From Mimachlamys varia (Eukaryota > Mollusca > Bivalvia > Pectinida > Pectinidae), in assembly GCA_947623455.1 (NCBI GenBank), contig OX392536.1, forward strand, positions 35,903,465-35,967,464: 64,000 bases of DNA, written 5' to 3'. The position numbers were made by a program, and so were the translations under genes. Of this stretch, positions 12,398 to 23,999 are shown one piece after another (within the stretch, counting starts at the first letter, position 1; every line of letters begins with the position of its first letter). The notes under the pieces were generated by a model. That model had not been told where the DNA came from, did not search any database, and was given only the letters and a program-made list of their open reading frames with translations.

Positions 12398-12842
12398 GAG
12401 AGGTTACACAACAAGTGGTGGTTGGATATGGAATTTATTTCACTCGAGTTAATTATTTTTTTTTAATTTACAAAAGACACGAGCTTTAGCGAGTGTCTTT
12501 TGTAACTTTTAAAAATAATTAACTCGAGTGAAATAAATTCCATATCCAATAACCACGAGTCGTGTGACCTGTTTCTACCACAATGATTTTTAGTCGGCAG
12601 TTGCAGTGTTGTTTTCTGGAGTGAATCGCAAATTTGGGGGAAACACATCATCTCGAATACATTCCCGCCAAGTTGTGACAACGTCAACAATCGATGACGT
12701 CGTCAACAATCCATATTTCCGGTCAAAGTTCAACTTCTCAACCAATCAAAAGTCCGGACGGTCATATTAACATATATTTATTCAACAGTCAGCACATTTA
12801 TACAATGGTCTGAGAGTGGAATAACAGAGGGTATTGTGGTAG
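12398..12842. mobile_element. Insertion with long hairpin in copy 2 of the duplication
   Basis: Absent from copy 1, where CACCAGAGATA runs straight into AATGTATCCA. It contains two inverted arms (12424-12480 and 12497-12553) sharing GATATGGAATTTATTTCACT and CGAGTTAATTATTTTT, with an inner ACAAAAGACAC stem. No coding potential. Confidence 0.65.
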
Positions 12843-13208
12843 AAAAATGTATCCACCATACGATTTTGAAGATTTCGAATTCGAATTCGGTTGTCTTTTT
12901 AGTCACCAGTAGATGGTGGATTGACTTTTGAAATTACTGAACTAAACAAAAAGGAAAAAAGGAAGGGGGAGTGGGAATAAAGAAAGGAAAAAAGACATTT
13001 GAATTAAGAGTCTGTGGAACATTTCACGGGATCTGGCACGAATCCGGCTAGTCTGAATGGTTTGGGTGATTTGATACAAGTTTCCTGGAGGGCCCTCGGC
13101 TTCAGACTCGCTACACTAGGTTTGGTAACACAAATGTTAGCAGGAAAGAAATATTCGATTATCTTTATAGATTTTATGCTGAAAATATGTTCTCAAATTT
13201 ACTTAGGA

Positions 13209-13379
13209 TGTGGCCAACCTCCACAAGTGAGTAACGCTGATGTGTCCACAGGCACTGACTTGGTTGGAGACAGTCGAACATACTCCTGTAGAAGCGGATA
13301 CTCTGCCAGCGGCCAGAATACGATCACCTGCCAATCAAGTGGAACATGGACGAGTCCCCAAATAACGTGCCAAGGTAGT
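13209..13379 (+). CDS. Sushi/CCP module exon 3 (second copy of duplicated module)
   Basis: A near-identical duplicate of the preceding module: CGQPPQVSNADVSTGTDLVGD..RTYSC...TITCQSSGTWTSP..TCQ. Relative to its twin it has lost one codon near the ACC ACA GTC stretch and has several replacement changes (for example D to G after the first Cys, and N to S before the Trp). All four cysteines and the Trp are kept, so it looks functional. The acceptor (TTACTTAG) and the double donor (GTAGTAAG) are conserved. Confidence 0.75.
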
Positions 13380-14065
13380 AAGAAATTATTTCAAATTCGA
13401 AAACATGAAATTGAAGCAACAAACTCACGGCACAATTTTATGCTTTTATTTAGAGTTGGCAAAGACCCGAGTGACATTTTATTACAAATAAATACCATAA
13501 GTGGGTCTGGTATTGTTAACAATGTCATATTTTGTGACGACAGTCTTAATATTTCATTGTATCTATTACAAATAGCCTTGCTTCTATCCAAGCTGTGTCT
13601 GAAATTTCGTCTTCATTGTTCTTTACTATCTGATATTTTCCATTATTTTAACCTATTTACTGACACGGCAAACGACTGTGCCAACAACAAACAATTACAC
13701 GGGTTTCTGCTATCAATTGTTTTGGTAATGTTCAAGAAGCTGATCACTAAAATGATTTTGCAAGTTCGTTGTCTTGGACGCAGTCTTTGGTGTTTTCAGG
13801 AGGAACATGAAAAAGTGTTCCTGCAAAATATTTTCTCGATTCCTCGACTGGACGTGAAATGGTACCAAGTATGACTCTTTAACCATGCAGATCATATAAA
13901 TGTGTTCAGATTATGGTACAGGTTAGGGATCTCCAAATTCCTTTTTGTAACTAACATTAGGACTTAGGCCGTAGGGGATGGACAGTACCTAAGAGCAGCC
14001 ATGGTAGGTAAGATAATCCCTATTTCATTGTACCATAATTGTATATACTTGTATATAGTATTTGT

Positions 14066-14865
14066 TTAACGTTTAAACTAGTTGTGCACTACATTTAAAC
14101 TACATGTAAACTAGTAGTGCACTACACCCTGAACCCCATATAGGTCAAATACCCCTACAGGTAAATGGGCAGTCCCATCCGTCTACCTGTGATTCTTACC
14201 TGTACCTCACCTGTGTGGTCTGCTTGTGCTGGCCTTATCATTACTTAATATTTATAACATTAATATATAAATATATTTTAATGTTATTTTTCTCAAACAA
14301 TCTTCATTAAAATCTATGAATTTATTTAATCGTAATAATTACTATTAGAGTTTTGCTTAAAATTTCTTGCATACAGGACATGAATAAAATAAAAAATAAT
14401 AATAATTTATCTTACAATTTTGACATCTTATATTTCATTTAATAAACATCATTTAAAGGCCCAATATACTTAACTTCAGGGAAATTGTCATGATTCTGAA
14501 AAATTCTGAAAAAAAATCCAGTTGATAACCATGCAAAAATAAGACTAAAACGAAGTAAACCTGAGCGGTAACTAACAAAAAACTCTTGACAAAAAAATCC
14601 AAAGAATTGAAAATAATTCAGGTGGGGCCCACTTCATCAACAAACCAAAGGAAGAAGACGGTTCGAAATGGACGTGTGTTTACAAATAGCATGTTTCAAC
14701 TGCTGCTGTACCGGTAACCGCGAAAGAATTAATCTTGAATATTGCTGATATCAGTTCATTTTAACTAAATCTGTAATTATAATAAGTTATCAGGCTTGAT
14801 TTTCGCTTCGAGTTTTGCCGAAAGTTACGTATATTTGGCCTTTAAACCATTAAAAAAAAATAATA
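14066..14865 (+). mobile_element. 800-bp insertion flanked by 31-bp direct repeats
   Basis: A 31-bp sequence beginning ATAATTGTATATACTTG occurs at 14035-14065 and again at 14866-14896, and copy 1 of the segmental duplication has it only once. The insert begins with the inverted counterpart of the 831-1015 repeat, contains a complete GGCCCAATA MITE (14453-14846) and ends with an A-rich tail. This resembles a retroposon insertion on the plus strand. Confidence 0.65.
14453..14846 (+). mobile_element. MITE with GGCCCAATATACGTAAC termini (nested)
   Basis: Terminal inverted repeats TTAAAGGCCCAATATACTTA and GTATATTTGGCCTTTAA surround the family core, which includes AGGTGGGGCCCACTTCATC and TTCGCTTCGAGTTTTGCCG. 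The TTAA at each edge may be the target duplication. Confidence 0.8.
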
Positions 14866-15030
14866 ATAATTGTATATACTTGTATATAGTATTTGTGTCG
14901 GGATATTCATCCTTTTCATGCTATGACCCATAATGAAGATCCCATAAACTGGACTTAACTTCAGTTTGAATCTTGATCAAATGACCATTTATCTATTATG
15001 GCCCTGATGAGAGGGCACTATTGCCTCTTA

Positions 15031-15868
15031 GTACATCACGTGACTGAATACCGCTTTCCCATTGGCTACACACATGGGTACTATACAGCGATGGTGCCCG
15101 CTCACCCGGGCACTATCAAATTTGGCGCGATATTCAACATGAATCCATTATGACGTCACTATTAAGTTACGTCACTATGTTTGGAAAGCACGATTTTTGG
15201 CGCAAAAATAGACATGGATCATGAGTTGTTTGAAAATGGCTGACTTTATATCGGCCGAAAGCTGGCCATGGTTTATCACAATATAACAAGTTTGGTGTAT
15301 ATCTAAGCGGAAGGGTGATGTACTAAACCCATTATGGCCCTGTTGAGAGGGCACTATTGCCTCATAGTATTGTCGAGGGATGGAATATTGCCTTAGCCGA
15401 AGGCGAGGGCACTATTCAATCACGAATAGCCCCCTGTTGAGAGGGCTATTATGGCCCTCTCAACAGGGCCATAATAGATAAATAGTATGGTCGAGGGACA
15501 GGATAGTGCCTGAGTCGAAGGCGATGGCACTATCTCATCACGAGACAATACTATGAGGCAATAGTGCCCTCTCAACGGGGCCATAATGGGTTTAGTACAT
15601 CTCCTTTCCATTAAATACATATGTATGCACCAAAACTCGTTTTTAATTGTGATATACCAAGGCCAGCTTTGGGTCGTTTCCAGAGTCGGCCATTTTCAAG
15701 GAGAACAGTAGCACGACGTAATAGTGACGTCACTCAATAGTGACGTCATAATAGATTCACGTTGAACATCGCGCCAAATTTGATAGTGCCTGGGTGAGCG
15801 GGCACTATCGCTTCATAGTACCCATGTGTGTAGCCAATGGGAAGGCAGTATTCAGTCACGTGATGTAC
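15031..15868. mobile_element. Foldback element with arms of about 300 bp and nested central palindromes
   Basis: The outer arms start GTACATCACGTGACTGAATA and end with its near complement TTCAGTCACGTGATGTAC. The arms share the CCATTGGCTACACACATGGG, GACGTCACTATT and GGCGCGATATTCAAC blocks. The centre (15360-15590) holds GGCCCTGTTGAGAGGGC hairpins. A related central block also sits at 12092-12200. Confidence 0.75.
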
Positions 15869-16668
15869 TAAATTCCTATATCTAAGCTTAACGGTTGAAT
15901 ATAATTATGTCCATAATTGAATAAAATCTCTTGACCCGGAGAGTAAATCCCTCAGAGCGTGTTAAACATAAGGGTCAATCTCGATACATAAAAAAGTAAG
16001 CAAATATTCGTCTTTGTGTGCCTTGCTTTTTCAATTACTTCCGTGTAAACACATATTAAGATTTGGTGTTCAGCAGCGGGCCGAATCCCAAGGTCCAAAA
16101 TGCTGGGCTGGCCTCGCCAAAGTGAGAAACAGAGCTAGACGTAAAAACTTAGTATTAGGTAACCGAAAAAAATCGCGTGACTAACTTGAACCTTTACTGC
16201 TGCTGATGTATGAATTAAGATGTATCCATGATTAAAGGTTGGCAGGTATAGGACTATTTTATTCTAAACACATATGAACAAGTCAAAGTTTTATTCCAAA
16301 CAATATTCAAACTGTAATACCCGGTATATCACATGCACTGAAAAGCTATGAAAGCATAGGTACTTAACCTACCTTATGACGTGTGGAGTAAGTGTGAAAC
16401 GTTTTGTGATTGGTTTGCCTTTATCTGCTTATATTTACATTTACTCTGGAATTTTCCATTGACACAATGCTAAGAGGCAGTTGCTGCCATACGCCTATAA
16501 CACCCAGTTGCTATTGTGACGTGATCAATCTCTATTGTGACGTCATCCATTTCATTGTTGTCTTCACTTGGCTTTCTTTTGTGTTCAAAATTTGTCAAAT
16601 GAAAATAAATAAAGCACAATATTTCTATCAAAATGTAAATATAAGTAATGAACATTTTAGCAAATATT

Positions 16669-16774
16669 GTTACAGTCCTATAACACACATTGCTATTGCT
16701 GACAATTTACATAAAGCCCTATCGGGATTTATTTACTTTGTCATCAATAGCAATGTGTGTTATAGGACTATAAC
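16669..16774. repeat. Hairpin with 26-nt arms
   Basis: The left arm TCCTATAACACACATTGCTA is complemented by TAGCAATGTGTGTTATAGGA about 45 nt later. Probably a foldback MITE remnant. Confidence 0.6.
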
Positions 16775-17099
16775 AACATATGCCAAAACATGTATTGCTT
16801 AAATATTAACACTTTTCTTCATTCTTCAAAATGTCAGCGAAACGAAAACTTGCCAGGGAAGCATAGCATTATCTTGGTTGCCTTTCGATCCAGGTGGATT
16901 ATAATCGTCAATATCAATCATTATTTTATCATTCGCAAGACAACGTCAATAATTTTCCTTGTATGTATTCCAGACACTGATGATGGATCCAAGATCATGG
17001 GACTTGCAATGGGTTCTATTGAGAGGTTAAGTTCGATACTTTGTAATCGTTGAGTGATTAGGGAGTGTATAATGTAATTAGGAAAATATAACAATGTGT

Positions 17100-17245
17100 T
17101 TATAATGTAATGAGGGAGTGGTTAGTGTGTTAATATTACTCTAGGTAGTTATAAGGGTGTGTTTATATTACTCTAGGTGGTTATAAGAGTGTGTTTATAT
17201 TACTCTAGGTAGTTATAAGAGTGTGTTTATATTACTACACTTTTG
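17100..17245. repeat. 30-bp tandem repeat, about 4 copies
   Basis: Unit GTGTTTATATTACTCTAGGT followed by GGTTATAAGA. Confidence 0.7.
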
Positions 17246-17490
17246 AAGTTGATGTCTGCTGTGATTTTTATAAACAGAAAATAGCCTTGCATCTTTCTCC
17301 CTAGATTGTGTTATCTATTTGTATTATCAATCCACAAATAGCTCTACAGAACATGGTAAACAAATCATGTTCTATTGTTTTTGTTTTCCCCAAGTTTCTA
17401 ACACTTGCTTTTCGGAGCACCATTGGAGTACTGTCAACGCATCATTATGGTGTTGACAGCTATTTGGCAGTTGGTAGGGAGAAATTCCAA
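17230..17490. repeat. Old duplicated block (partner at 20449-20670)
   Basis: Shares TTTTATAAACAGAAAATA, TGGTAAACAAATC and CAACGCATCATTAT in the same order with 20449-20670. Diverged, with no coding frame preserved. Confidence 0.5.
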
Positions 17491-17496
17491 AATGTT

Positions 17497-18345
17497 GAGT
17501 CGCAACTGTCTCTTATAGTTGTTCATTTATCTCATACTCTATAGCCATTTCTTCTTGAATTGTTTTAGTATTTCAACTGTCTCTTTTAGTTGTTCATTTA
17601 TCTCATACTCTATAGCCTTTTCTTCTTGAATTGTTTTAGTATTTCAACTGTCTCTTATTGTTTTTCATTTATCTCATACTCTATAGCCATTTCTTCTTGA
17701 ATTGTTACAGTATTTCAAATGTCTCTTTTAGTTGTACATTTATCTCATACTCTATAGCCATTTCTTCTTGAACGGTTTTAGTATTTCAACTGTCTCTTTT
17801 AGTTTTTCATGTATCTCATACTCTATAGCCATTTCTTCTTGAATGGTTTTAGTATTTCAACTGTCTCTTTTAGTTTTTCATGTATCTCATACTCTGTAGC
17901 CATTTCTTCTTGAATGGTTTTAGTATTTCAACTGTCTCTTATAGTTTTTCATTTATCTCATACTCTTTAGCCATTTCTTCTTGAATGGTTTCATTATTTC
18001 AACTGTCTCTTATAGTTTTTCATTTATCTCATACTCTATAGCCATTTCTTCTTGAATGGTTTTAGTATTTCAACTGTCTCTTTTAGTTGTTCATTTATCT
18101 CATACTCTATAGCCATTTCTTCTTGAATGGTTTTAGTATTTCAACTGTCTCTTATAGTTTTTCATTTATCTCATACTCTATAGCCATTTCTTCTTAAATG
18201 GTTTTAGTATTTCAACTGTCTCTTTTAGTTGTTCATTTATCTCATACTCTATAGCCATTTCTTCTTGAATTGTTTTAGTATTTTAACTGTCTCTTTTAGT
18301 TTTTCATTTATCTCATACTCTATAGCCATTTCTTGTTTTAGTAGT
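17497..18345. repeat. 71-bp minisatellite, about 12 copies
   Basis: The unit contains CAACTGTCTCTTTTAGTTGT, ATCTCATACTCTATAGCCAT and TTCTTCTTGAATGGTTTTAG; it repeats with few substitutions. Confidence 0.9.
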
Positions 18346-18849
18346 CAAATCAGTTTAACCCTTACACTACTGTAGAGCAAAATAAACTCATCCTTATCAA
18401 TACAAGTAGAGTCTATTAAAACTATATAGGGATGAAAGGGTTTACATCTCATCGGAAAGATCGGTTTTATATATCATGGTGTGTTAACTACGGAGAACAA
18501 CAGGTGATTGGGTTGACTAACAGATGAGACTGTAAAGGATAACAATTATGTATGGTGCAATATGATTAAAGTTTACATAATATGTATATCGATTAATGAA
18601 TTTTAAATAGAAAATACTGAAGCGTCAACAAAACCATAATCAGAAATCAAAATCGATTAATTTAGGGGCAGTATTAGGATTAAGTAGGTCAATGAATTCA
18701 TGTGTGGCTTACATTTATGCAACCAGATAGTAACGTATATCACAATGCATAGTTACAGTCTCGTCAAATCCCATAATATGTTTATGTGATACAATATTAA
18801 GAAAATCAACGACAAACTCGAAATACATAAATAAAGCATACATTTAACA

Positions 18850-19112
18850 AAAATACCAAAGCGTCAACAAAACCATAATCCTAAATCAAAATCGGTTAAA
18901 CTAGAGGTAAAATATGCGCAAGGGAAATATTTACATGCAGACCCTCGTAAAAGTACAAGAGAACAAGACCGGATGGTCCGGAAGAGTAAGCGGCTTCTGC
19001 TTCATCGACGACACCCGCCATGTAAATATTGGTAACATCCAAGTAAACATCGATCCTCAAAATGATCGGATCATTTTTGTCAATTACAACAAGTAAACAC
19101 ACTAATAAGCAA
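18850..19112 (-). repeat. Dispersed repeat family E, inverted copy
   Basis: The reverse complement aligns with 24000-24250. On the minus strand a 68-codon open stretch (DVYLDVTNIYMAGVVDEAE...) is shared with that copy. A fragment of the same family lies at 18608-18665. Confidence 0.6.
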
Positions 19113-19519
19113 ACTCTAAAACGTCCATCTTCATATCCTACAAAGATACAGAATATTTCTCGATGCGATCAAGATGGCGACCATAAAACTTGCCCATAGT
19201 CTTTATGAACCTGTATCTCTCGAATCCCTGTGCCGTAAGTTTGTTTGTCAGCAGCTCACATATATCACGAAAACCGCGATATTAAGAGCAAGCCCTGTAA
19301 TAACGAATAAACAAAATAGTGAGACTTTGCCGCAAGGCCTTTCTGCCTTCTCATATCTATGCATACGTTTTATATATTTACACTTTATATTTGTATTCCC
19401 ATTTGCTCGTTATCCTTCCGTTGTAATGCATCATGAAGACAACTGTTGTTATAAAATTGCCACAACAAATGTAATGATAATTATTTTAATAATACAAGTC
19501 AGGATTCAAAGGTACATTG

Positions 19520-19720
19520 CACAGGGGCTAGGCAAGGACCTATGTCACTATGAAATGATTGTCAGATAATTTATTTTACCTCTCTCGAATATAGCCCCTT
19601 CCACTTTTCTATGTCTGTGTCATAGATATATAGTAGTGGGAGGGGCTATATTCGAGAGAGGTAAAAATCTTATCTGACAATTATTGTATAGTGACATAGG
19701 TCCTTGCCTAGCCCCTGTGG
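19520..19720. mobile_element. Foldback MITE, arms of about 80 bp
   Basis: The left arm CACAGGGGCTAGGCAAGGAC and the right arm GTCCTTGCCTAGCCCCTGTG are exact complements at the ends. The inner parts ACCTCTCTCGAATATAGCCC and GGGCTATATTCGAGAGAGGT also pair. A partial extra copy of the arm follows at 19719-19745. Confidence 0.8.
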
Positions 19721-19963
19721 CTAGGCACGGACCTATGTCACTATGCAACTCTCCTCAGCATGCTTAATGGATTTTTGTATTGTTTCCAGCACGGATGACT
19801 TATTTGTCCTGTTTAAGAGTTATAAGTGTAACGTAGTACAATTGTTTATCATACGGTCCACTTACGATGTAGGTTAAAGGTCAAATAAGTTTTAAATACG
19901 ATAAATGTTATAAATTGACCCATTATCTACCATTGGCTTTCACTTGCATAGTTACATTGTAAG

Positions 19964-20134
19964 TACGAGACTTTGTATGAGGATTCCCCGACTTGAAGCT
20001 GATATATTACAATCAAGCACAGCATAATCTAAGCATATTGGTGACAGTTACAAGACTTTGTATGAGGATTCCCCGACTTGAAGCTGGTATATTACAATCA
20101 AGCACAGCATAATCTAAGCATATTGATGACAGTT
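19964..20134. repeat. 85-bp tandem duplication
   Basis: Two adjacent copies of a unit containing GACTTTGTATGAGGATTCCC and CAGCATAATCTAAGCATATT. Confidence 0.85.
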
Positions 20135-21150
20135 ATCATTTTATTTGGTTGTCTTAAGAATAATTTGTAACACGATTGTGTATATGTAAACTACGTCTCC
20201 CAAACCCTCCCGCTTGTTTCGGTCAAAAGCATTGCTTTTTGATGACTTTGTTTACCCTTTACCTTGGGTTTGTTTTTGTCTATCTTGTTTTGTTTACGGA
20301 ATTTGTGATATTTCTTTTGTTTAGTCTTAAAAGCATTCCCTTTATAGCATTTTTCAAAGTTACATTTGTTGATTTGTTTTGTCCGTTACATGAAAATCGT
20401 TCCAGCGTCATCAAATATTGTTTCAGCGTACCATACCACTCGTGACCCATACACCTTTGAAGTCGATGCATATTGTTATATTTTATAAACAGAAAATAAC
20501 ATTTCATCTTTCCCCATGTGTTATCTGTTATTTTTATTCAACAAACAGAACTTGGTAAACAAATCCTGTTGTGGTTTCTCTATTTGTCTAACACATGCTT
20601 TAGGTGCACTTTTTGAGCAGACAACGCATCATTATTGTAGCGACAATTATGTTTTCTGTTGGAAAATTCTAACAATGTTACGTTTACATTTGATTGACTG
20701 ATAGCTGAATAATCATTTTTTCAAACTATCTCTTTTACTCATTTTTTTCTTATTATTTTGTTCTTCTTACAATGTAGTCCTTTTTACTTGCTTTATCTTA
20801 GTTGTCGAATCGATTTTATATATCAAAGGCTAAATCGGTATATTTGCTCTGCGTCCTTCCATTGTTATGCATTGAGAAAGTTATAAATGTTGTTATGATA
20901 AAATATCAAAGTTTGCCATTGTAACGGCATTTGTTAAATATGACTAAATAAACCATAATTTCTTTATCAAGATAAAAAATATAACTTATGATTATTTTAG
21001 CAAATGACCATTTTGATGATGACCATATAACCTGTATGCAACTTGCTAAGATATTCAGCCAGAACTCGTCGGAATGTGATGAGGCTTAAAAAGACGTACG
21101 ATCGTATGATGCAGTGCAGTGTGACTCATGTTGGCATGTTGTACTGACTA
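20135..21150. other. Intergenic stretch, diverged duplicates only
   Basis: Holds the partner (20449-20670) of the 17.2-kb block, and a stretch near 20800-20930 resembling 19350-19470. No supported gene. Confidence 0.4.
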
Positions 21151-21151
21151 C

Positions 21152-21520
21152 TTAAAGGCCCAATATACATAACTTCAGGAAATTTTTCGTGGTTCTGAAA
21201 AATTCCGAAAAAAATCCAGTTGATGATAGGCCTTAAACGAAATAAACCTGAGCGGTAACAAACAAGAAACTCTTGACAGAAAAATCCAAAGAATTGAAAA
21301 TAATTCAGGTGGGGCCCACTTCGACAACAAGCCGAAGTTAGAAGACAGTTCAAAATAGATGCGTGTTTAGAAATACCGAGTTTCAACTGCTGCCGTATCG
21401 GTGCGGCGTAAGAATTCATCTTGAATATTGCTGATTTCAGTTAATCTTACCTAAATCTATAAATATTAAAAGTTATTAGGCTTAATTTTCGCTTCAAGTT
21501 ACGAATATTGGGCCTTTAAA
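21152..21520 (+). mobile_element. MITE with GGCCCAATATACGTAAC termini
   Basis: Starts TTAAAGGCCCAATATACATA, ends ATATTGGGCCTTTAA, and contains CAGGTGGGGCCCACTTCGAC. Same family as 14453-14846 and 43690-44082. Confidence 0.8.
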
Positions 21521-21812
21521 CCTAAGGGTGCAATCACAAATGTAGGTGGCACTAATGTTACAAAATCTAGTCATCGGGGGCAATATATAGCACGGTATGG
21601 TCATTATCTGTGGATGAAAGGTGACATACCGTAATAGTCACCAAAACATCACATATAAACCCTTGCTAATTGTGATACAAGACTATTTCATAATTGTCAT
21701 TTTGAAATTTAATTGAATCGAGGGTAGAATTAATAAATATCATCATGTGAACAGTTCTATAACATTTACAAATTCTGAAGGGAAATACCAAGTACTACTG
21801 TATCGTCAAATA

Positions 21813-22183
21813 CATCTTCAATATCCAGGGGTTACGATCACCTTAACCCTACTCTACACCCTTGGAATATGTCATGGCAAAACTGATGGCTCGCTCAGGT
21901 GAAAATAATCAATCACAAGACTGTCATTTGAAGTTTAGAGAACAGTTGCTTGAGTTTCTGTCAGTAAATAAAAAAATATATAAGGAGCTCGAGACGCCCA
22001 TTATAGAATATAATGACATTCTGTAATAATATGTGACCACAAGATATTGATGTACATCAAAAGGTCGAACTAGTCTCTCTGCCACATCAACAAGGTGGCG
22101 CATAAAGAGCCTTCGGTTTTGCCATGACATATTCCAGGGGTGTAGAGAGCGAAGGTGAGCGTAACCCCAAGATATCGAGGATG
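21813..22183. mobile_element. MULE-like foldback MITE with 9-bp target duplication
   Basis: The element begins CATCTTCAATATCCAGGGG and ends GATATCGAGGATG, with arms of about 80 bp (GAATATGTCATGGCAAAACT against GTTTTGCCATGACATATTCC). It is flanked on both sides by CGTCAAATA. A 9-bp duplication with long inverted arms is characteristic of Mutator-like elements. Confidence 0.8.
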
Positions 22184-22850
22184 CGTCAAATACAGCAATG
22201 ACTTCTTTTATATAGGCCTACATGTCGCTTCTGTGCCATACATGGGTCAGTAAACGGGAGCGATGATCACAGTATTTGTGATTATGCCTGTACTACCCAT
22301 ACAGGGTGTTAATGGTGACGGGAGATTTTAATTCATACTTTAGATTAGTAAATTTATACATTTTCTGAGAATATCGAGTTTATCTTATCGACTATCTGTT
22401 CAATCATCAAAGAGGTATTCAGATTTACATTGTATAGTTTGAATTATAATCTCATATTGATTAACGATAAAAAAATATATGGCTTTGAAGCAAAGTGTTA
22501 AAAAAACATACCGTCGCGTTATCAAAACATCAAAACGTTTCAATCAATCAATAACATTAGATTTAATGATGTTTCATAACATGTGATTTTTCTGTTAACA
22601 GTGGAAGATGACAAATGAAGAGCATACCTGAAAACAACGAACAATGTGAAGGAATTCTGAAAGAGACATTTAGCAATAGCCTTGGTTATGTATAGTCACT
22701 TCAGACGAAGTTACCAGCGAAACCATCTAGAATCACAGAAGATGTGATGGACAGCAATGTCACATGAAATAATAATCCTTTGATTAAATATTCATTTTAC
22801 TTACAAATCAACGAACATATAATTGTGTCCCTCCATCACAGACAAGGATG
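22184..22850. other. Intergenic stretch, nothing identified
   Basis: AT-rich; no supported gene or repeat. Confidence 0.4.
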
Positions 22851-23548
22851 GTGGAGGATTAAAACATGTGTATCCCACAATCATTAAACTTTGTGCCGCT
22901 CAATCATAAGAAAGGTAGATATAGGATTGTAAACTGTGTGTCCCTTATTCATTAGACAAGGTAGATAAAGGATTGCAAACCGTGTCCCTCAGTCATTATA
23001 CAAGTTTAATAAAGGATTGTAAAATGTGTGTCCCTCAATCATTAGACAAGGTTGATATAGGATTGTAAACTTTGTGTCCTTCTGTCATTAGTCAAGGTTG
23101 ATATAGGATTGTAAACTGTGTCCCTCAATCATTAGTCAAGGTTGATATAGGATTGTAAACTTTGTGTCCCTAAATCATTAGTCAAGGTTGATATAGGATT
23201 GTAAACTTTGTGTCCTTCTGTCATTAGTCAAGGTTGATATAGGATTGTAAACTGTGTCCCTAAATCATTAGTCAAGGTTGATATAGGATTGTAAACTTTG
23301 TGTCCCTCAGTCATTAGACAAGGTTAATATAGGATTGTAAACTGTGTCCCTCAATCATTAGTCAAGGTTGATATAGGATTGTAAACTGTGTCCCTCAATC
23401 ATTAGACAAGGTTGATATAGAATTGTAAACTGTGCCCCTCAATCATTAGACAAGGTTAATATAGGATTGTAATAAGTGTCCCTCAATCATTAGACAAGGT
23501 TAATATAGGATTGTAAACTGTGTCCTTCATTCGTTAAACAAGGTGGAA
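22850..23548. repeat. 44-46-bp minisatellite, about 15 copies
   Basis: The unit contains CAAGGTTGATATAGGATTGT, AAACTGTGTCCCTCAATC and ATTAGT. Copies alternate between ACTGTGTCC and ACTTTGTGTCC forms. Confidence 0.9.
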
Positions 23549-23999
23549 ACAAAGGCTGCTGAGGACTTTCAGAAACAATTTTCAAAGGGTTGTACAAGTA
23601 CAAAATATCGTATAGTCTTGTAAAATTTTGTTATGTATTGCAGATGTCATCATTTTTGTTTTGAATTTGTCAATCTGTCAGCTGCTTTGAATGTGTTGGA
23701 TTTATTTTAACATCTGTATGGTGTGATGTTTATGCTGTATCGATTACTAAAACATGTAGGTGCAATCACATGCGTGTCTTATAAGGGTCTTTTTAATGAC
23801 GCATTTTGAGTTTTTAATGTTATGAAACGTGACGTCATATAGAACCTAATGCAGGCATACAAATCGAACAGATCCGTCACAACGTAACATTTAATCGGGT
23901 ACCAGGGGCTGTAATTATATTTAAGAAAATATTATTGTGATAATTAGTACATTTTGTACATACAAACACCTAGACATGGGTTTTTAGTGTGTTTACTTG

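Larger units (their letters stand above)
10391..15035 (+). repeat. Tandem segmental duplication containing CCP exons
   Basis: Positions 10391-12207 (copy 1) recur from 12208 to about 15035 (copy 2) in the same orientation. Copy 2 is expanded by an insertion at about 12398-12842 and an 800-bp insertion at 14066-14865. It lacks about 190 bp that copy 1 has at 11563-11752; the break falls inside a SINE head, so this is a deletion in copy 2. By eye the two copies are well above 90 percent identical in the exon and its flanks. The left boundary falls in the end of a foldback element (GAGGATG). Confidence 0.8.

Noticed and set aside
13014..13874. 286-codon ORF spanning the third CCP module
   Set aside because: Only the CCP exon within it has domain features and splice sites; the rest is intron, as shown by the parallel but differently framed copy at 10.8-11.6 kb.
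16978..17026. Possible exon (TTCCAG acceptor, DTDDGSKIMGLAMGSIE, donor AG|GTTAAG), perhaps joining SGR-stop at 22593
   Set aside because: Too short, with no recognised family and no link to the CCP exons. The splice signals alone are not enough.
20176..20445. Hydrophobic 89-codon ORF
   Set aside because: AT-rich, Phe/Leu-rich chance frame inside a diverged duplicated block; no start context or homologue recognised.
22850..23548. CRISPR-like regular array
   Set aside because: Units are contiguous without unique spacers, the genome is eukaryotic and no cas genes occur.
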